DNA of 12,610 nt from an uncultured Collinsella sp. (GTDB lineage Bacteria > Actinomycetota > Coriobacteriia > Coriobacteriales > Coriobacteriaceae), in the NCBI GenBank assembly GCA_900547285.1, contig URGF01000051.1, positions 1 through 12,610 on the forward strand, in the 5' to 3' direction. Below are positions 1-6,270 of this stretch, piece after piece. The position numbers and the translations under genes were made by a program. The notes under the pieces were generated by a model. That model did no database searches, was not told the origin of the DNA, and saw only the letters and a list, made by a program, of their open reading frames with translations. Positions within the stretch are counted from its first letter, which is position 1. Each line of letters starts with the position of its first letter.

Positions 1-461
1 CGTTTTATTGCATGGAAAAGATAAAATTTTTAAATTTCTTTTGTTTCGCCCTCAAAGACAACGCAGGCGGCCGCACCCGCGTCTATCTGGTCAACACCGG
101 CTGGATCGGCGGCGGCTACGGCGTTGGCCATCGCATTGAGCTGGCCTACACGCGCGCCCTGGTCGCGCGCGCCCTCGACGGCACCATCGAGGACAGCGAG
201 TTCGTCCACGACGATATCATTAACGTCGACATTCCCACCACGTGCCACGGCGTGCCCGACGGCATCCTGGTGCCGCGCCAGTACTGGCAGAGCACCGCGC
301 GCTACGACGAGGCGGCGCACAACTTGGCCGTGATGTTCGAGGAGAACTTCGAGAAGAAGTACTCGCACCTGCCCGAGTCCGTGAAGGCCGCCGGTCCGCA
401 TGCTCAGGTGCACGCCGACGCCCGTCATCGCGGCCACGGCCTGCTGGGACTTCGCCACTAG
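1..461 (+). CDS. pckA: Phosphoenolpyruvate carboxykinase (ATP), C-terminal fragment
   Basis: PEP carboxykinase converts oxaloacetate and ATP to PEP, CO2 and ADP in the cytosol. Only the last ~135 residues of a ~530-residue family are present. The frame is open to the left edge, so the gene is 5' partial; the first ATG, at 12, has no convincing ribosome binding site. The segment YLVNTGW, then GVGHRIELAYTRAL, matches the nucleotide-binding C-terminal lobe; the Arg and Thr (residues 41 and 47 counted from the ATG at 12) align with the ATP-contacting Arg/Thr of the E. coli enzyme. The sequence AAGPHA corresponds to the usual C-terminus (AAGPKL in E. coli), but here the frame runs about 17 residues further. 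Bases 1-47 are very AT-rich and encode a Phe/Lys-rich peptide unlike the family, so the true upstream part may be replaced by foreign sequence or a contig-end artefact. Confidence 0.85.
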   Translation, partial: FYCMEKIKFLNFFCFALKDNAGGRTRVYLVNTGWIGGGYGVGHRIELAYTRALVARALDGTIEDSEFVHDDIINVDIPTTCHGVPDGILVPRQYWQSTARYDEAAHNLAVMFEENFEKKYSHLPESVKAAGPHAQVHADARHRGHGLLGLRH

Positions 462-480
462 CTTCGCCGTGAGTCCATAT

Positions 481-517
481 CCACCACAAAGGGGACAGGC
501 ACCTTTGTGGTGGTTTT
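481..517 (+). repeat. 33-bp hairpin repeat, copy 1, with T tract (terminator-like)
   Basis: Arms CCACCACAAAGG (481-492) and CCTTTGTGGTGG (502-513) form a perfect 12-bp stem around the 9-nt loop GGACAGGCA (493-501), followed by TTTT. It lies 19 nt past the pckA stop and probably terminates that gene. Copy 2 is its exact reverse complement. Confidence 0.9.
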
Positions 518-544
518 GCTCGCGTGGATGACTCGGGTTACAAT
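516..544 (+). promoter_or_regulatory. Putative sigma-70-type promoter for the B3/B4 gene
   Basis: TTGCTC (516-521) and TACAAT (539-544) are separated by 17 bp. The -10 matches consensus at five of six positions. A start near 551 would give a 5' leader of about 137 nt before the ATG at 688. The -35 hexamer overlaps the T tract of repeat copy 1, so the repeat borders the promoter directly. Confidence 0.55.
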
Positions 545-550
545 ACGCCT

Positions 551-687
551 GACATATCGTCCCCTTCTCCGGATGGGACAGCGCAAGCGTTCTTGTGACG
601 GCACCGTAGGACTTTGAAGGTGGCCGTCGTAAGGGCGCTTTTTGTTTAGGCACCCGGGCTCGGGCGCATGCTATGAAGGGAGAGCAC
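551..687 (+). promoter_or_regulatory. Long structured leader upstream of the B3/B4 gene
   Basis: Three hairpins can be drawn. GTCCC/GGGAC is at 559-563/575-579. CAAG-CGTT-CTTG is at 584-595. A longer stem, GACGGCACC with GGTgGCCGTC (597-605/619-628), has one bulged G. The last is followed after 10 nt by TTTTTGTTT (639-647), which resembles an attenuator or leader terminator. I tested it by eye against T-box, SAM, TPP, FMN, cobalamin and guanidine-I signatures and recognise none. It may be a cis-regulatory leader or a short processed RNA; identity is open. Confidence 0.35.
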
Positions 688-1407
688 ATGAAGAGTTTCG
701 TTGCCGAGGATTCGTTTTGGGAGCTATTTCCGCAGGCGGCTGTCGGTGTTGTGGTCGTAAAGGGCATGAAGCCCGCGGCTCAGATTCCTCAAGAGGACGT
801 GGGTGCGATTGCGGCGTTGCTCGACCGCGCCAATATCGATGCGGAGCGTCATCTGACCAGCGATACTATCAGCGAGAACGCACCGGTCAAGGCATGGCGC
901 GAGGCTTATCGGCTGTTCAAGACCAAAAAGGGCGCCCGCTGCTCGATCGAGAACTTGCTCAAGCGCGTGCTCAAGGGCAAACCGGTGGGCCACATTACGC
1001 CCGCGGTGGACATCTACAACACGGTGTCGCTGACCTACGCGCTGCCCGTTGGCGGCGAGGATCTACATGCTATCGAGGGCGATCTGCGGTTGGCGGTGAC
1101 CGACGGTGGCGATTCATTTCTGCCGCTTGGCGAGGAGACAGATGACCCGACGCTTCCCGGCGAGCTCGCCTACATCGATGATGCGGGCGCCGTGTGCCGC
1201 TGCTGGAACTGGCGCGACGGCGTTCGCACGGCGCTGTCCGACGATTCGGCCGATGCGTTCCTGGCGATTGAGTGTGTGGAGCCCGAGCGGATGGGGGATT
1301 GCCAGGCCGCGATCGATCGCTTGGCTGAGTTGCTCGAGCGCTATCTGGGAGCGACGGTTGTCGTTAAGACGCTTGTGACCCGCGACAATCCTTGCGTGGA
1401 GCTGTAG
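688..1407 (+). CDS. B3/B4 domain protein (free-standing PheRS beta-subunit editing-like domain)
   Basis: A 239-residue soluble protein consisting of little more than the B3/B4 fold found in the phenylalanyl-tRNA synthetase beta subunit, where it houses the editing site that hydrolyses mis-charged Tyr-tRNA(Phe). The typical core, PAVDIYNTVSLTYALPVGGEDL-like, is at residues 105-126, and the second conserved block (GELAYIDDAG followed by CRCWNWRDG) is at 158-178. There are no synthetase catalytic motifs, so it is a stand-alone family member. A role in tRNA quality control is plausible but not proven; some relatives have no known substrate. The start at 688 is preferred over the in-frame ATG at 673 because AGGGAG lies 6-7 nt upstream of it. 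It has its own promoter and long leader and ends 32 nt before repeat copy 2, suggesting a monocistronic unit. Confidence 0.8.
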   Translation: MKSFVAEDSFWELFPQAAVGVVVVKGMKPAAQIPQEDVGAIAALLDRANIDAERHLTSDTISENAPVKAWREAYRLFKTKKGARCSIENLLKRVLKGKPVGHITPAVDIYNTVSLTYALPVGGEDLHAIEGDLRLAVTDGGDSFLPLGEETDDPTLPGELAYIDDAGAVCRCWNWRDGVRTALSDDSADAFLAIECVEPERMGDCQAAIDRLAELLERYLGATVVVKTLVTRDNPCVEL

Positions 1408-1439
1408 CGAAGTCTGCGGATCAAACTCGATGCCCCAAA

Positions 1440-1477
1440 CCACCACAAAGGTGCCTGTCCCCTTTGTGGTGGTTTTT
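1440..1477 (+). repeat. 33-bp hairpin repeat, copy 2 (inverted), with T tract
   Basis: Positions 1440-1472 are the exact reverse complement of copy 1: the arms CCACCACAAAGG and CCTTTGTGGTGG are the same, but the loop reads TGCCTGTCC. Five T residues follow (1473-1477) and AAA precedes, so it can work as an intrinsic terminator for the B3/B4 gene. Confidence 0.9.
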
Positions 1478-1580
1478 ATGTTGATGGGTTAACAAATGGG
1501 ATATTTGGGTATGGGTGTTGCCTTGTGCGGCTAAGATGTTTACCCGTTAGCATCATGCAAGCGAAAGGCGGTCGTCTCCC

Positions 1581-2030
1581 ATGCAGCAGAACGACGAGAC
1601 ACGTTTCGAGGACTTTGTCGGACTGATCAGCGGGCTCTACAAGGAGATCCAGCGCATTAAGACATCCGAGGGCGCAAGGCTGGGCCTCAAGGGCTCCGAC
1701 GTTATGTGCCTGTACTATCTTGAGCGCAGCAAGGACGGCCTGACTGGTGCTGACCTGGCTCGCATGGCAGGCGTGACCCGTGCTGCCGTCTCGCGCACGC
1801 TCGCGCATCTGGAGGAGGGCGGCTACGTCGAGGTCGATGATTCGGGCGATGCCGCCGTTAAGTATCGTGCTCCGGTGCGCCTGACCGCTCTAGGCGGCGA
1901 GAGCATGAGCGAGGCGGACCGCATCATTCGCGAGGTGCTCGATACCACCGGTAAGGCTATGGGTGTGGAGCAGCGCGAGCAGATGTATGCGTCGCTGCGC
2001 ACGATTCTCAACACCCTGCGCGAGATCTAA
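1581..2030 (+). CDS. MarR-family winged-helix transcriptional regulator
   Basis: A 149-residue protein with the MarR layout: an N-terminal dimerisation helix (1-35), a DNA-binding winged helix and a C-terminal dimerisation helix (107-147). The recognition region LTGADLARMAGVTRAAVSRTLAHLEEGGYV spans about 54-83, with the wing at 84-104. Such proteins bind palindromic operators as dimers and are commonly released by small phenolic or lipophilic ligands. The start has AAAGGCGG about 9 nt upstream. A -10-like TAAGAT lies at 1532-1537 but I see no good -35. The next gene, degV, begins 119 nt downstream with no hairpin repeat or terminator between them, so the two may be co-transcribed, and MarR may respond to a fatty-acid or other hydrophobic signal. 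The ligand is unknown. Confidence 0.85.
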   Translation: MQQNDETRFEDFVGLISGLYKEIQRIKTSEGARLGLKGSDVMCLYYLERSKDGLTGADLARMAGVTRAAVSRTLAHLEEGGYVEVDDSGDAAVKYRAPVRLTALGGESMSEADRIIREVLDTTGKAMGVEQREQMYASLRTILNTLREI

Positions 2031-2149
2031 GGCCGCCAAGGCATTTGCTTCCCATTAAAAACTGCATCGTCCCGTTTGAGCGCGTATGCCGTGCCGGGGC
2101 ATTGCTGTCAAAATTCCCTACGCGGGACCTGTGCAAGAAAGGATTTGTT

Positions 2150-3004
2150 ATGTCCGTCCGCATTATTACCGATTCCGCAAGCGATATGTCGCCGGCGGAG
2201 CACCCCGCTCTGCGTGTTTTGCCGCTGTCCGTTACCTTTGGCACCGATGTGTATATGGATGGCATCGACATCGATCACCAGCGCTTTTACGAGATGCTTG
2301 TGGAGCGCGATGAGCTGCCCAAGACCGGCCAGGTTAACCCGTACGCGTTTTCGCAGGCGATTGCCGAGGCGCGTGAGGCCGGCGACGAGGCGGTGATTAT
2401 TACCGTGGGTGCCAAACTTTCGGGGACCAATCAGAGCGCCCGTACCGCACTTGCCGAGGCGCCGGGCGGCGACGTGTATGTGGTTGATAGCAATAACGTT
2501 ACCCTGGGTGAGCGCGTGCTGGTCGAGTATGCCCTACGCCTAGTGGACGAGGGCCAGGGCGCGGCCCAGATCGCGGCGGCTGTCGAGGCCGTCCGTGACC
2601 GCGTGGTGGTTATTGGTCTGCTCGAGACGCTGGAGTACCTGGTGCGCGGCGGTCGCCTGTCTGCTGCTGCCGGCGCCGTGGGCACGCTGCTCAACGTAAA
2701 GCCCGTTGTAGCTGCCGAGGACGGTCTGATCGTGCAGCTGGGCAAGGCGCGCGGTTCCAAGAACGGACGTAACCTGCTCAACCAGAAGGTCGAAAAGGCA
2801 GGAGGCATCGACTTTTCCATGCCGCTGGCGCTCGGCTATACGGGCCTTTCGGATGCGGTGCTCAAGAAGTATATCGAGGACAGCGCGGCACTGTGGGCTG
2901 GACACACCGAGGGCGAACTGCCCGTTCACACCATCGGCGCCACCATCGGCACCCATGTAGGCCCCGGCGCCGTAGCCGTAGCCTTCTTCCAGCCCGTTAA
3001 CTAG
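2150..3004 (+). CDS. DegV-family fatty-acid-binding protein (FakB-like)
   Basis: A 284-residue, full-length DegV protein. In characterised members (FakB) it holds a fatty acid while the kinase FakA phosphorylates the carboxylate, feeding exogenous fatty acids into phospholipid synthesis. Visible signatures are ITDSASD (6-12), the KTGQVNP segment with Thr59, VGAKLSGTNQSA with Ser91 of the SGT motif, the GRL/GTLLNVKPV region (168-186), and IGTHVGPGA near the C-terminus with His269. Thr, Ser and His in these places contact the lipid carboxylate in the family. The start at 2150 is chosen because AAAGGA precedes it and the protein begins with the usual beta strand; the frame is open further upstream to 2045 but has no ribosome binding site there. 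No fakA is in the window. Repeat copy 3 starts 15 nt after the stop. Confidence 0.9.
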   Translation: MSVRIITDSASDMSPAEHPALRVLPLSVTFGTDVYMDGIDIDHQRFYEMLVERDELPKTGQVNPYAFSQAIAEAREAGDEAVIITVGAKLSGTNQSARTALAEAPGGDVYVVDSNNVTLGERVLVEYALRLVDEGQGAAQIAAAVEAVRDRVVVIGLLETLEYLVRGGRLSAAAGAVGTLLNVKPVVAAEDGLIVQLGKARGSKNGRNLLNQKVEKAGGIDFSMPLALGYTGLSDAVLKKYIEDSAALWAGHTEGELPVHTIGATIGTHVGPGAVAVAFFQPVN

Positions 3005-3018
3005 CCCACCTGCCAAAA

Positions 3019-3054
3019 CCACCACAAAGGGGACAGGAACCTTTGTGGTGGTTT
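3019..3054 (+). repeat. 33-bp hairpin repeat, copy 3 (same orientation as copy 1)
   Basis: Positions 3019-3051 carry both perfect 12-nt arms and the loop GGACAGGAA, one base different from copy 1 (A for C at 3038). Only TTT follows, so termination is likely weak. It is preceded by AAAA. It sits between degV and the alkyltransferase gene, ending 32 nt before the latter's ATG. Confidence 0.88.
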
Positions 3055-3083
3055 ATGCTATTCCGGGTGGAAGGGAGCGAGCA

Positions 3084-3404
3084 ATGGCGTCTGAGGGCTT
3101 TTTTGAGTGGGTGTACGAGGTGGTCGAGCAGATTCCCGAGGGGATGGTCGCCACGTATGGTCAGGTGGCGCTGCTTGCTGGACGTCCACGAAGTGCGCGG
3201 TACGTGGGGTATGCCCTGCACGGCAATCCGCGCCCCGGCGAGATTCCCTGTCACCGCGTGGTGTTTGCCGATGGCCGCATTTGCGAGGGCTTTGCGTTTG
3301 GCGGCCCCGATGCTCAGCGTGAGCTCTTAATGGGGGAGGGCGTGACGTTTACCGACCCCATGCACGTCGACCTGGGCGCCTGTCGTTGGCCGGCCGGGCT
3401 TTAA
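3084..3404 (+). CDS. Single-domain methylated-DNA--protein-cysteine methyltransferase (MGMT/Ogt C-terminal domain)
   Basis: A 106-residue protein equal to the DNA-binding and active-site domain of O6-alkylguanine-DNA alkyltransferase. It moves an alkyl group from O6-guanine to its own cysteine. Visible are the helix-turn-helix start TYGQVALLAG (24-33), the region ARYVGYALHGNP (38-49, with the arginine-finger neighbourhood), and the active site PCHRV (55-59, Cys56). Alkyltransferase-like proteins have Trp instead of this Cys, so this one may be catalytically competent, although the N-terminal domain of full-length Ogt/Ada is missing. The start at 3084 is supported by AAGGGAG about 6 nt upstream. 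The frame is open to a GTG at 3045 that lies inside repeat copy 3; that longer version is unlikely. It may be transcribed through the repeat from degV. Confidence 0.82.
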   Translation: MASEGFFEWVYEVVEQIPEGMVATYGQVALLAGRPRSARYVGYALHGNPRPGEIPCHRVVFADGRICEGFAFGGPDAQRELLMGEGVTFTDPMHVDLGACRWPAGL

Positions 3405-3423
3405 CGGCTTGCTCGCGCCAAAA

Positions 3424-3458
3424 CCACCACAAAGGTGCCTGCCCCCCTTGTGGTGGTT
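3424..3458 (+). repeat. 33-bp hairpin repeat, copy 4 (orientation of copy 2), degenerate
   Basis: The left arm is perfect (3424-3435). The loop is TGCCTGCCC and the right arm CCCTTGTGGTGG, giving two changes from copy 2 (at 3442 and 3447), one of which breaks an A-T pair. Only TT then CT follows, so it is a poor terminator. It begins 20 nt after the alkyltransferase stop. Confidence 0.85.
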
Positions 3459-3544
3459 CTAGTTTACCTGAGCTAACTTATGGAGAAGGTATGGTGAAGT
3501 AGTTTCACACTAGAAAGTAAACCACGGTGAACTATATTGTATTC

Positions 3545-3685
3545 AGCAACGGAGCAGGCAATAGGCGATGAAAAAGCCTGCCCTGTTGAGTTTGATTCGC
3601 ATTCCTCCCCTCTGTGCGATTCAACGGTGTACTTCGGGAACAGGCCCGCTGGCAACTAACTGCCAGCGGGCCTGTTCCTGTTTGT
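3545..3685 (+). ncRNA. Candidate small RNA with three hairpins and terminator
   Basis: This stretch of the 330-bp gap between the alkyltransferase gene and trpS holds three successive hairpins. Stem 1 is 3547-3559 with 3576-3588 (13 positions, one A-C mismatch, one G-U). Stem 2 is 3592-3601 with 3615-3624 (10 positions, one T-T mismatch), exposing the loop TTCCTCCCCTCTG. Stem 3 is the long terminator listed separately. A -10-like TATATT is at 3533-3538, but no convincing -35 is present. No convincing reading frame is found. The C-rich loop could pair with Shine-Dalgarno sequences, as UCCC-motif small RNAs of other bacteria do. It is inferred from structure only. Confidence 0.35.
3635..3685 (+). 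terminator. Strong intrinsic-terminator hairpin, plus strand
   Basis: GAACAGGCCCGCTGGCA (3638-3654) pairs perfectly with TGCCAGCGGGCCTGTTC (3661-3677) around the loop ACTAAC, and the stem extends three more pairs outward (one G-U). TGTTTGT follows, a short T-rich tract on the plus strand only. It would end the candidate small RNA. Confidence 0.6.
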
Positions 3686-3725
3686 CGGGGGAGTGCAATG
3701 GGCAGAGCCGAACCGGTCGGGCACC

Positions 3726-3753
3726 AAAAAAGGCGGACGCCGTAGCGCCCGCC
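3726..3753 (-). terminator. Intrinsic terminator of trpS
   Basis: Read on the minus strand, GGCGGGCGC (3753-3745) pairs with GCGTCCGCC (3740-3732), with one G-U pair, across the tetraloop TACG, followed by six T residues (3731-3726). The loop belongs to the stable UNCG class with a C-G closing pair. On the plus strand the G-U becomes an A-C mismatch, so the element is directed at trpS, whose stop is about 35 nt upstream. Confidence 0.85.
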
Positions 3754-3788
3754 CTATAGCAATCGAAAGTTCTAACCAGCAGATCGAT

Positions 3789-4838
3789 CTAGTACACCAT
3801 GCCCATGGCGTCCTGAACCTCGGCCAGGGTCTGCTCGGCAATCTCGTTGGCGCGACGGTTGCCCTCGTGCAGCACGTCCTTCACATAGTCCAGATCGTTC
3901 TCATAGCGCTGACGACGCTCGCGGATCGGCGCGAAGTACTCGTTGACGGCCTCGGTCACGTACTTCTTGAGCTGGCCGGAGCCGCCCATGCCAATCTCCT
4001 CGGCAATCTCGACCTCGGAACGGCCAGTGCAAATGGCGGCGGTTGAAAGCAGGCCGGACACGCCGGGGCGGTTCTCGGGATCGAACGTGATCATGCGCTC
4101 GGAGTCGGTCTGGCTCTTCTTGATGCGCTTGGCCGTCTCCTCGGCGGTCATCGAGATGTTGATGGCGTTACCGTAGCTCTTGCTCATCTTGCGACCGTCC
4201 AGGCCCGGCAGCAGCGGGGTCTCGGACAGCAGTGCGTCGACCTCGGGGAACACCTTGCCGTAGCGGTTGTTAAAGCGGCGGGCGATGGTGCGGGTGAGCT
4301 CGATGTGCGGCAGCTGGTCGCGACCGACGGGCACCACATTGCCCTTGCAGAACAGGATGTCGCAGGCCTGGTGCACCGGGTAGGTGAGCAGAAGGCCGGT
4401 GAGCTCGTGGCCCGAGGCCTCCATCTCGGCCTTGACCGTGGGGTTGCGCGCCAGCTCGGCCTCGGAGACCAGCGACAGGAACGGCAGCATGAGCTGGTTG
4501 GCGGCGGGCACGGCGGAGTGCGCGTAGATCATGGTCTTGTCGGGGTCGATGCCGCAGGCAAGGTAGTCCATGACCATGTTGTACACGTTGTCCTGGATAT
4601 GCTCGGTCGTGTCGCGGTCGGTGATGACCTGGTAGTCGGCGATGAGTACGTTGGTCTTGGCACCCATGTTCTGCAGCTCCACGCGGCCCTTGAGGGTGCC
4701 GAAGTAGTGACCCAGGTGCAGACGGCCGGTGGGGCGGTCGCCGGTGAGCATGGTGAACTTCTCGGGCGTTTTGGCCAGGCCCTCGCGAATGGCGTTGCTC
4801 TTTTGCAGCGCGACTTCGTAGCTGTTCTCGTTTGGCAT
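3789..4838 (-). CDS. trpS: Tryptophanyl-tRNA synthetase
   Basis: A class I aminoacyl-tRNA synthetase that activates tryptophan with ATP and loads it on tRNA-Trp. The 349-residue length is normal for the bacterial enzyme. The HIGH motif appears as HLGH (41-44) after TGDRPTGRL, the KMSKS motif is intact (217-221), and VGRDQLPHIELTR (171-183) is the typical segment of the Rossmann fold near the tryptophan pocket. The start at 4838 has AGGAG about 5 nt upstream (minus-strand TTAGGAGCAATC before ATG). The frame continues upstream to 4958 but that part is Arg/Pro-rich and unlike the family. The upstream gene ends 161 nt away. I looked for a Trp T-box leader in that gap and do not see one. It ends in a good intrinsic terminator. 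Confidence 0.96.
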   Translation of the reverse strand: MPNENSYEVALQKSNAIREGLAKTPEKFTMLTGDRPTGRLHLGHYFGTLKGRVELQNMGAKTNVLIADYQVITDRDTTEHIQDNVYNMVMDYLACGIDPDKTMIYAHSAVPAANQLMLPFLSLVSEAELARNPTVKAEMEASGHELTGLLLTYPVHQACDILFCKGNVVPVGRDQLPHIELTRTIARRFNNRYGKVFPEVDALLSETPLLPGLDGRKMSKSYGNAINISMTAEETAKRIKKSQTDSERMITFDPENRPGVSGLLSTAAICTGRSEVEIAEEIGMGGSGQLKKYVTEAVNEYFAPIRERRQRYENDLDYVKDVLHEGNRRANEIAEQTLAEVQDAMGMVY

Positions 4839-4999
4839 GATTGCTCCTAACGTATGTTCATGGGTCAAGATGATAACGCGTTTATTGGAGGGGCGGGTCG
4901 TAAGTAGGCGAGGGGCGGGAGAGCGGCGGCTTGTGCGATGGGCGCGGCGTGGCTGCACGTTTGGCCGGCGGCGTCTGGACGCATCCTCGGCAGCTTACC

Positions 5000-6199
5000 C
5001 TAGCGCCTGTGGTGGCGCTCTTCCTTGCGTTCTTCTGCTGCCTGCTCCTCTTGCTTAAAGGCGGGATCGTCGGGGGTGACGAGCTCGTCCTCGTGCGTGC
5101 GCTTGTTGTAATGGTGACGCAACACGGGCTCAAACAGATGCAGATGCTTGGCAAAGGCCGCCGAGCCAATGGCGAGCACGGTAAAGATGAGCACGCGCAT
5201 GGGCACCTCGACCTGGTTGATCGCGGCGGCGCCGGCCGAAAGCATGATGCACCAGGCGTAGATGAGCAGCACAGCCTGCTTTTGGTTGTAGCCCTCTTGG
5301 ATCAGACGGTGGTGGATGTGGCCCTTGTCGGCCTGCCCAATGCTAATGTGGGCGCGCCTGCGGCGCACGATGGCGCTAAACGTGTCGATGATGGGCACGC
5401 CGGCAACGATGAGCGGGATGATAAGCGAGGTGAGCGCGGCGGTGCGGCTCACGTTGAGCAGCGAGATGGAGCCCAGCGCAAAGCCCAGAAGCAGCGATCC
5501 CGAGTCGCCCAAGAAGATGCTTGCGGGGTTGAAGTTGTAGCGCAAAAAGGCCAGGCAGGCGCCAAAGAGCGCAATGGAGAGCGCGGCGGCGTCGATGCGG
5601 CCCGAGAGAACGGCCATAGAAAACATGGTGAACGATGCGATGCCACAGATGCCCGTGGCCAAGCCGTCGAGGCCGTCGATGAGGTTAATGATGTTGGTGA
5701 ATGCCACCAGGTAGATCACGGTGATGGGGTAGGCGAGCCATCCGAGCATGATCTCGCCGGGGGCAAACGGGTTGACGATAACGCCGATGCGCAAGCCGCC
5801 GATACAGGCGATGAGCGCGGCGAGGACCTGTCCGGCCAGCTTTTGCTTGGGCTTGAGTTGGAAGATGTCGTCGATAGCGCCGGTTGCAAAGATGACGGTA
5901 AAGGAGAGTGCCAGCATGGGATAGCTAATGTGAAGGCGCGGGTGCGGCACCAGGACGGGTGGCCAGCCTAGGTGCCAGGTGCCTAGGATTTGCACAATGC
6001 AGGCAACGACCAGGCCCAAAAACACCGCCGTTCCGCCCAAACGCGGGATGGGCTTGGTGTTGATGCGGCGCTTAGAAGGATAGTCGACGGCATCGAGCTT
6101 AATTGCCAAGCGCTTGACCAGGGGCACCGCGAGGAAGGTCGTGATAAAGGCCGCCGCTGCCACGCATAGGTACGGTATGTAGCTCGGGGATGAAGCCAT
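5000..6199 (-). CDS. MraY/WecA/TagO-family undecaprenyl-phosphate glycosyl-1-phosphate transferase
   Basis: A polytopic membrane enzyme that moves a sugar-1-phosphate (GlcNAc-1-P in WecA and TagO) from a UDP-sugar to undecaprenyl phosphate, the first step of teichoic-acid, O-antigen or other cell-wall glycopolymer synthesis. About ten hydrophobic segments are visible. Family motifs, counted from the ATG at 6199 (399 residues): KPIPRLGG (49-56), the Asp-Asp pair in GAIDDI (110-111), NIINLIDGLDGLA (169-181), FLGDSGS (229-235) and the HIHHRL box (294-299), which points to WecA/TagO rather than MraY. The cytoplasmic tail after 360 is very charged and ends in Glu/Arg/His repeats. The start is uncertain: a TTG at 6217 is in frame and neither start has a clear ribosome binding site. 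No other polysaccharide genes are adjacent. Confidence 0.88.
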   Translation of the reverse strand: MASSPSYIPYLCVAAAAFITTFLAVPLVKRLAIKLDAVDYPSKRRINTKPIPRLGGTAVFLGLVVACIVQILGTWHLGWPPVLVPHPRLHISYPMLALSFTVIFATGAIDDIFQLKPKQKLAGQVLAALIACIGGLRIGVIVNPFAPGEIMLGWLAYPITVIYLVAFTNIINLIDGLDGLATGICGIASFTMFSMAVLSGRIDAAALSIALFGACLAFLRYNFNPASIFLGDSGSLLLGFALGSISLLNVSRTAALTSLIIPLIVAGVPIIDTFSAIVRRRRAHISIGQADKGHIHHRLIQEGYNQKQAVLLIYAWCIMLSAGAAAINQVEVPMRVLIFTVLAIGSAAFAKHLHLFEPVLRHHYNKRTHEDELVTPDDPAFKQEEQAAEERKEERHHRR

Positions 6200-6270
6200 G
6201 AATCTAAAAACCGCCAAGCGTCGAAGGAAAAGGTCAGAAGAACGCCATGCGCAAAGGGCATAGCCGAACC

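Noticed and set aside
30..767. A 245-codon minus-strand frame across the pckA end, repeat copy 1 and the leader
   Set aside because: It overlaps a recognisable enzyme, a hairpin repeat and a promoter, and its product shows no family features.
481..3458. A CRISPR array made from the four repeats
   Set aside because: The copies are about 375-1580 bp apart with genes between them, and they alternate in orientation; no regular spacers exist.
3473..3655. A 60-codon minus-strand frame and a 19-codon minus-strand frame beginning near 3605 with GGGGAGG before ATG
   Set aside because: The longer one has no ribosome binding site. The shorter one has its Shine-Dalgarno-like sequence too close to the ATG and lies inside the hairpin array; the G-rich motif is better explained as the complement of the C-rich loop.
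4839..4999. A tryptophan T-box or trp-type leader upstream of trpS
   Set aside because: I looked on the minus strand for the conserved T-box core and a terminator/antiterminator pair and found neither in the 161-nt gap.
4931..5971. A 346-codon plus-strand frame opposite the WecA-like gene
   Set aside because: The minus-strand protein carries every family motif and membrane helices; the plus-strand product is a charged, repeat-like composition without a domain.
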